Shown: positions 61,753 through 64,000 of the stretch, in pieces
Position numbering within the stretch: position 1 is the first letter of the stretch
How the letters are laid out: each line of letters starts with the position of its first letter
NCBI RefSeq assembly: GCF_024808875.1
Contig: NZ_JANUCT010000003.1
Coordinates: forward strand, 62,001 to 126,000
DNA from: Methylohalomonas lacus
GTDB taxonomy: Bacteria; Pseudomonadota; Gammaproteobacteria; Methylohalomonadales; Methylohalomonadaceae
Length of the DNA stretch: 64,000 nt
Direction: 5' to 3'
Program-made: the position numbers and the translations under genes
The notes under the pieces: model-generated
The model's database searches: none
What the model was told of the DNA's origin: nothing
The model's input: only the letters and a program-made list of their open reading frames with translations

Positions 61753-63036
61753 ATGAAACATGTAATTATTGGAACTGGTCCGGCCGGTGTCATTGCCGCG
61801 GAAACCCTCCGCAAGATACAGCCCGATTCGGAAGTCATGCTGATCGGCGATGAGCCGGAGCCTCCCTATTCACGCATGGCGCTGCCGTATTACCTGATCG
61901 AGAAGATCGATGAATCCGGTACGCATCTGCGCCACACCGACGGCCATTTTGACAAGCAGGGCATCGAACTCGTCCAGGATCGCGTCGTCGGCATCGACAG
62001 CGGTGCAAAGACGCTGAGCATGGAACAACGGGATCCGATCAGCTACGACCGCCTGTTGTTGGCCACGGGATCCCACCCGGTGCGCCCACCCATCGACGGC
62101 ATGGATCTGCCCGGCATTCACGCCTGCTGGACGCTGGAAGACGGCCGCAACATTGCCAAAAAGGCGAGGAAGGGTTCGAAAGTGGTGCTCATGGGCGCCG
62201 GATTCATTGGCTGCATCGTGCTTGAGGCACTGGCCAAGCGGGGTGTCGACCTTACCGTGATCGAGATGGAAGATCGCATGGTACCGCGCATGATGAACCA
62301 GACATCAGGCGGTTTGATCAAGAAATGGTGCGAGGCGCAGGGCGTTGCCGTGCATACTTCAACCCGGGTCGAGTCGATCGAGAAGGGTGGCCTGCTCGGC
62401 GGCGGTGGTCTGCGGGTCAATCTCGACAACGGCGAGACACTCAAGGCGGATCTTGTCATTTCCGCGACTGGCGTGAAATCGAATATCCAGTTCCTGGACG
62501 GCAGCGGCATCGAGACCGATACGGGTATTCTCGTCAATGATCATCTGCAGAGCAATGTTGACGGCATTTATGCGGCCGGCGATGTCTGTCAGGGCCGTGA
62601 CTTCTCCACCGGTGAATACACCGTCCAGGCCATTCAGCCGACGGCCGCCGATCACGGTCGTATCGCGGCCATGAATATGGCCGGACACGATCTGAAACAT
62701 CAGGGCAGCGTCAACATGAACGTGCTCGATACCATGGGGCTTATTTCCAGCTCCTATGGGTTATGGATGGGTGTCGACGGCGGCGATACGGCCGAATTGC
62801 AGGATATCGAACGCTATCGCTATATCAGCCTGCAGTTCCAGGATGACATCATGGTCGGCGCCCAGGCGCTGGGACTGACCGAGCACGTCGGCGTACTGCG
62901 TGGCTTGATTCAGACGCAGTTGCCGCTGGGCAAGTGGAAGGACCGGCTGATGCAGGATCCGACCCGCATCATGGAAGCCTATCTCGGCACCACCCAGGCC
63001 ATTGGCCACAACGCTGACGTCATGCTCAAGGCCTGA
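61753..63036 (+). CDS. aorC: FAD/NAD(P)-binding subunit of the aldehyde oxidoreductase (AorC-like)
   Basis: The 427-residue protein has an FAD motif VIIGTGPAGVIAAETLRKIQ at the start, an NAD motif KVVLMGAGFIGCIVLEALAK near residue 147, and the second FAD-binding GIYAAGDVCQGRDF. It resembles rubredoxin/nitrite reductase-type FAD oxidoreductases. It would pass electrons from the ferredoxin subunit to NAD+. Start 61753 follows an AGAGGAAC ribosome-binding site; an in-frame extension to 61696 would translate the repeat element and is rejected. Confidence 0.88.
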   Translation: MKHVIIGTGPAGVIAAETLRKIQPDSEVMLIGDEPEPPYSRMALPYYLIEKIDESGTHLRHTDGHFDKQGIELVQDRVVGIDSGAKTLSMEQRDPISYDRLLLATGSHPVRPPIDGMDLPGIHACWTLEDGRNIAKKARKGSKVVLMGAGFIGCIVLEALAKRGVDLTVIEMEDRMVPRMMNQTSGGLIKKWCEAQGVAVHTSTRVESIEKGGLLGGGGLRVNLDNGETLKADLVISATGVKSNIQFLDGSGIETDTGILVNDHLQSNVDGIYAAGDVCQGRDFSTGEYTVQAIQPTAADHGRIAAMNMAGHDLKHQGSVNMNVLDTMGLISSSYGLWMGVDGGDTAELQDIERYRYISLQFQDDIMVGAQALGLTEHVGVLRGLIQTQLPLGKWKDRLMQDPTRIMEAYLGTTQAIGHNADVMLKA

Positions 63037-63044
63037 CGTTTCAT

Positions 63045-63206
63045 TTAAAAGCAGTCCGCGAATGAACGCGAATACACGCAAATAATTTGCAATGGGTTGG
63101 GTTGCTCATCTGACCATGCTTGTCCGGAATCGGCTATAACAATCCAGGTTCCCGTCTGCTTTTAATCCAGAGCGGTATTTGCGTATATTGTGCGTTCATT
63201 TGCGGA
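63045..63206. repeat. Paired inverted repeats before the MoaD-like gene
   Basis: TTAAAAGCAG (63045-63054) pairs perfectly with CTGCTTTTAA (63156-63165). Next to it, TCCGCGAATGAACGCGAATA (from 63055) is matched by an imperfect inverted copy ending at 63206. This is a MITE-like or REP-like element in the 183-bp gap between the FAD subunit and MoaD-like genes. The ...GAATGAACGCGAATA... wording resembles dispersed repeats seen in other genomes. Confidence 0.75.
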
Positions 63207-63219
63207 TATTTATTGATCA

Positions 63220-63477
63220 ATGACCATTCACATTAGCCTCAAGCTGTACGCATCACTCAGTGACTATCTTCCTGACGATGTCGAGGGCAATATCGTCCGT
63301 ATTGAACTCGACGATAGCGCGACACCGCACCAGGTCATTGACCGTTTCCGAGTCCCACGTCAGGAAGCGCACCTGGTGCTTCTGAATGGCGTTTACATCA
63401 AGCCGGAAGACCGCGACCAGTCCGCCTTCAACGATGGCGACACACTGGCCATCTGGCCGCCGGTAGCTGGCGGTTGA
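63220..63477 (+). CDS. MoaD/ThiS-like sulfur carrier protein
   Basis: This 85-residue ubiquitin-fold protein starts TIHISLKLYASLSDYLPDDV, has a middle EVNG-like segment (VLLNGVYIKPED) and ends IWPPVAGG. The C-terminal Gly-Gly is required for thiocarboxylate formation by a MoeB-type enzyme. MoaD-like proteins supply sulfur for the pterin dithiolene. Placed in the tungsten-enzyme operon, it is probably dedicated to the AOR cofactor (inference). Confidence 0.92.
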   Translation: MTIHISLKLYASLSDYLPDDVEGNIVRIELDDSATPHQVIDRFRVPRQEAHLVLLNGVYIKPEDRDQSAFNDGDTLAIWPPVAGG

Positions 63478-63512
63478 GTCACCAGCAAGCAGCAAGCTCG
63501 TTAACTGCGAAC

Positions 63513-63794
63513 ATGAAACGTACCCGGACGATGGCGTACACGCACGCCGAATTCAAACGCCTGCTGCCACACGCATTACAGAATCGTGACTACAGCGATC
63601 GCGGCAGGCAGATCGAGGCGAACGATAGTGGAACCCGCATTCTGATCCAGCTGGGCGATGAGTATGAACGACGCATCGCCTCGCTCAGCATGCCGGTATG
63701 CGACGTTACGCTGGAGCTGCAGGGCTTCAGTGACGACCAGGCTCAGGCCTTCCTGGACAAGTTCGATCGCACCTACCGGCGCGGTGGAGGGTGA
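63513..63794 (+). CDS. Small hypothetical protein following the MoaD-like gene
   Basis: This protein of about 93 residues is not recognised. ATG 63513 (MKRTRTMAYTHAEFKRLLPH) or ATG 63531 are both possible starts; a TTG at 63474 overlapping the moaD-like stop is a third. The sequence has a beta-rich pattern (RILIQLGDEYERRIASLSMP, CDVTLELQGFSDDQAQAFLD) and an Arg/Gly end (RRGGG). It is the last gene of the run and may be an AOR maturation factor, but there is no family evidence. Confidence 0.6.
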   Translation: MKRTRTMAYTHAEFKRLLPHALQNRDYSDRGRQIEANDSGTRILIQLGDEYERRIASLSMPVCDVTLELQGFSDDQAQAFLDKFDRTYRRGGG

Positions 63795-63820
63795 CTGGTT
63801 GATTGGTGACTGGTGATTGG

Positions 63821-64000
63821 TGGTGATTGGCAAGGTCCGGCCCCTGTGGGAACGAATCAACCAACAGCGCGAAGCGCACCCTTATCTCTTCCCCCTTGAC
63901 GGGGGAAGTATGGATGGGGGTGTGGTTAGTAACTGGTTATTCGTGATTGGCAATGCTTGCCATTGTGGGAGCGCATTGACCAATAGCGCGCAGCGCCACC
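63821..64000. repeat. Imperfect 60-bp direct repeats spaced 120 bp apart
   Basis: Bases 63821-63880 and 63941-64000 share GTGATTGGCAA, TGTGGGA, a GACCAA/ACCAAC block and AGCGCG.AGCGC.CACC, with single-base shifts in the middle. The second copy runs to the window edge. Just before the first copy is a short tandem GGTGATTGG array. No gene is visible in 63795-64000. Confidence 0.7.
63888..63908. repeat. Perfect 8-bp hairpin CTTCCCCC/GGGGGAAG
   Basis: CTTCCCCC (63888-63895) and GGGGGAAG (63901-63908) pair around a TTGAC loop, between the two 60-bp direct repeats. It resembles the CTCTCCC..GGGAGAG dispersed repeats of many proteobacteria, and could also help end the preceding transcript. Confidence 0.75.

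Overview
The window looks like a chromosome segment of a mostly GC-rich Gram-negative gammaproteobacterium. Three things point there: MutH, a mismatch nickase found with Dam-type GATC methylation; the map/glnD and rpsB-tsf-pyrH-frr-uppS-cdsA-dxr-rseP-bamA-skp-lpxD-fabZ-lpxA-lpxB-rnhB-dnaE-accA-tilS gene order; and a Vibrio-TonB2-type TonB/TtpC operon. The genus cannot be named from the sequence; a Chromatiales-like lineage is a guess. No rRNA, tRNA, phage, CRISPR array or transposase gene was recognised.

1-10 kb (mainly minus strand): a left-truncated fusion of a DCC-type thiol-disulfide domain to a lipase maturation factor; an unknown gene translationally coupled to an ammonium transporter; plus-strand Pmp3/YqaE and DUF4112 membrane proteins; dusA; and the map-glnD-mutH cluster. 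10-31.6 kb (plus strand): the housekeeping block for translation factors, isoprenoid and phospholipid precursors, outer-membrane assembly, lipid A, replication, fatty-acid synthesis and tRNA-Ile lysidine. From about 20 kb to 33.6 kb the DNA is clearly more AT-rich than on either side.

31.6-36.1 kb (minus strand): an ABC-2 exporter, an L,D-transpeptidase, and a three-gene set of an ExbB/TolQ-like channel, an ExbD-topology protein whose periplasmic part resembles a DUF2135-type beta-sandwich, and a two-TM protein of unknown family. This set is the least explained system in the window. 36.2-50.3 kb: a two-component pair with a sigma54-type regulator carrying substitutions at key motifs, a SRPBCC protein, an NDH-2 dehydrogenase, DUF1244, TraB/GumN and PepSY proteins, a tripartite RND efflux operon, and a receiver-Ser/Thr kinase fusion.

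50.3-55.3 kb (minus strand): DUF3450-TtpC-ExbB-ExbD-TonB-TPR, with a near-perfect Fur-like palindrome upstream, so probably iron-controlled energised outer-membrane uptake. 55.5-63.8 kb (plus strand): a NarX/UhpB-type two-component pair, a four-TM protein, a cytochrome b561, and a three-subunit aldehyde:ferredoxin oxidoreductase locus (4x[4Fe-4S] ferredoxin, tungsten-pterin subunit, FAD/NAD subunit) with a MoaD-like protein. This last region is crowded with intergenic inverted repeats, a heptamer microsatellite and a strong hairpin terminator. One of the repeats has a relative at 39.75 kb.
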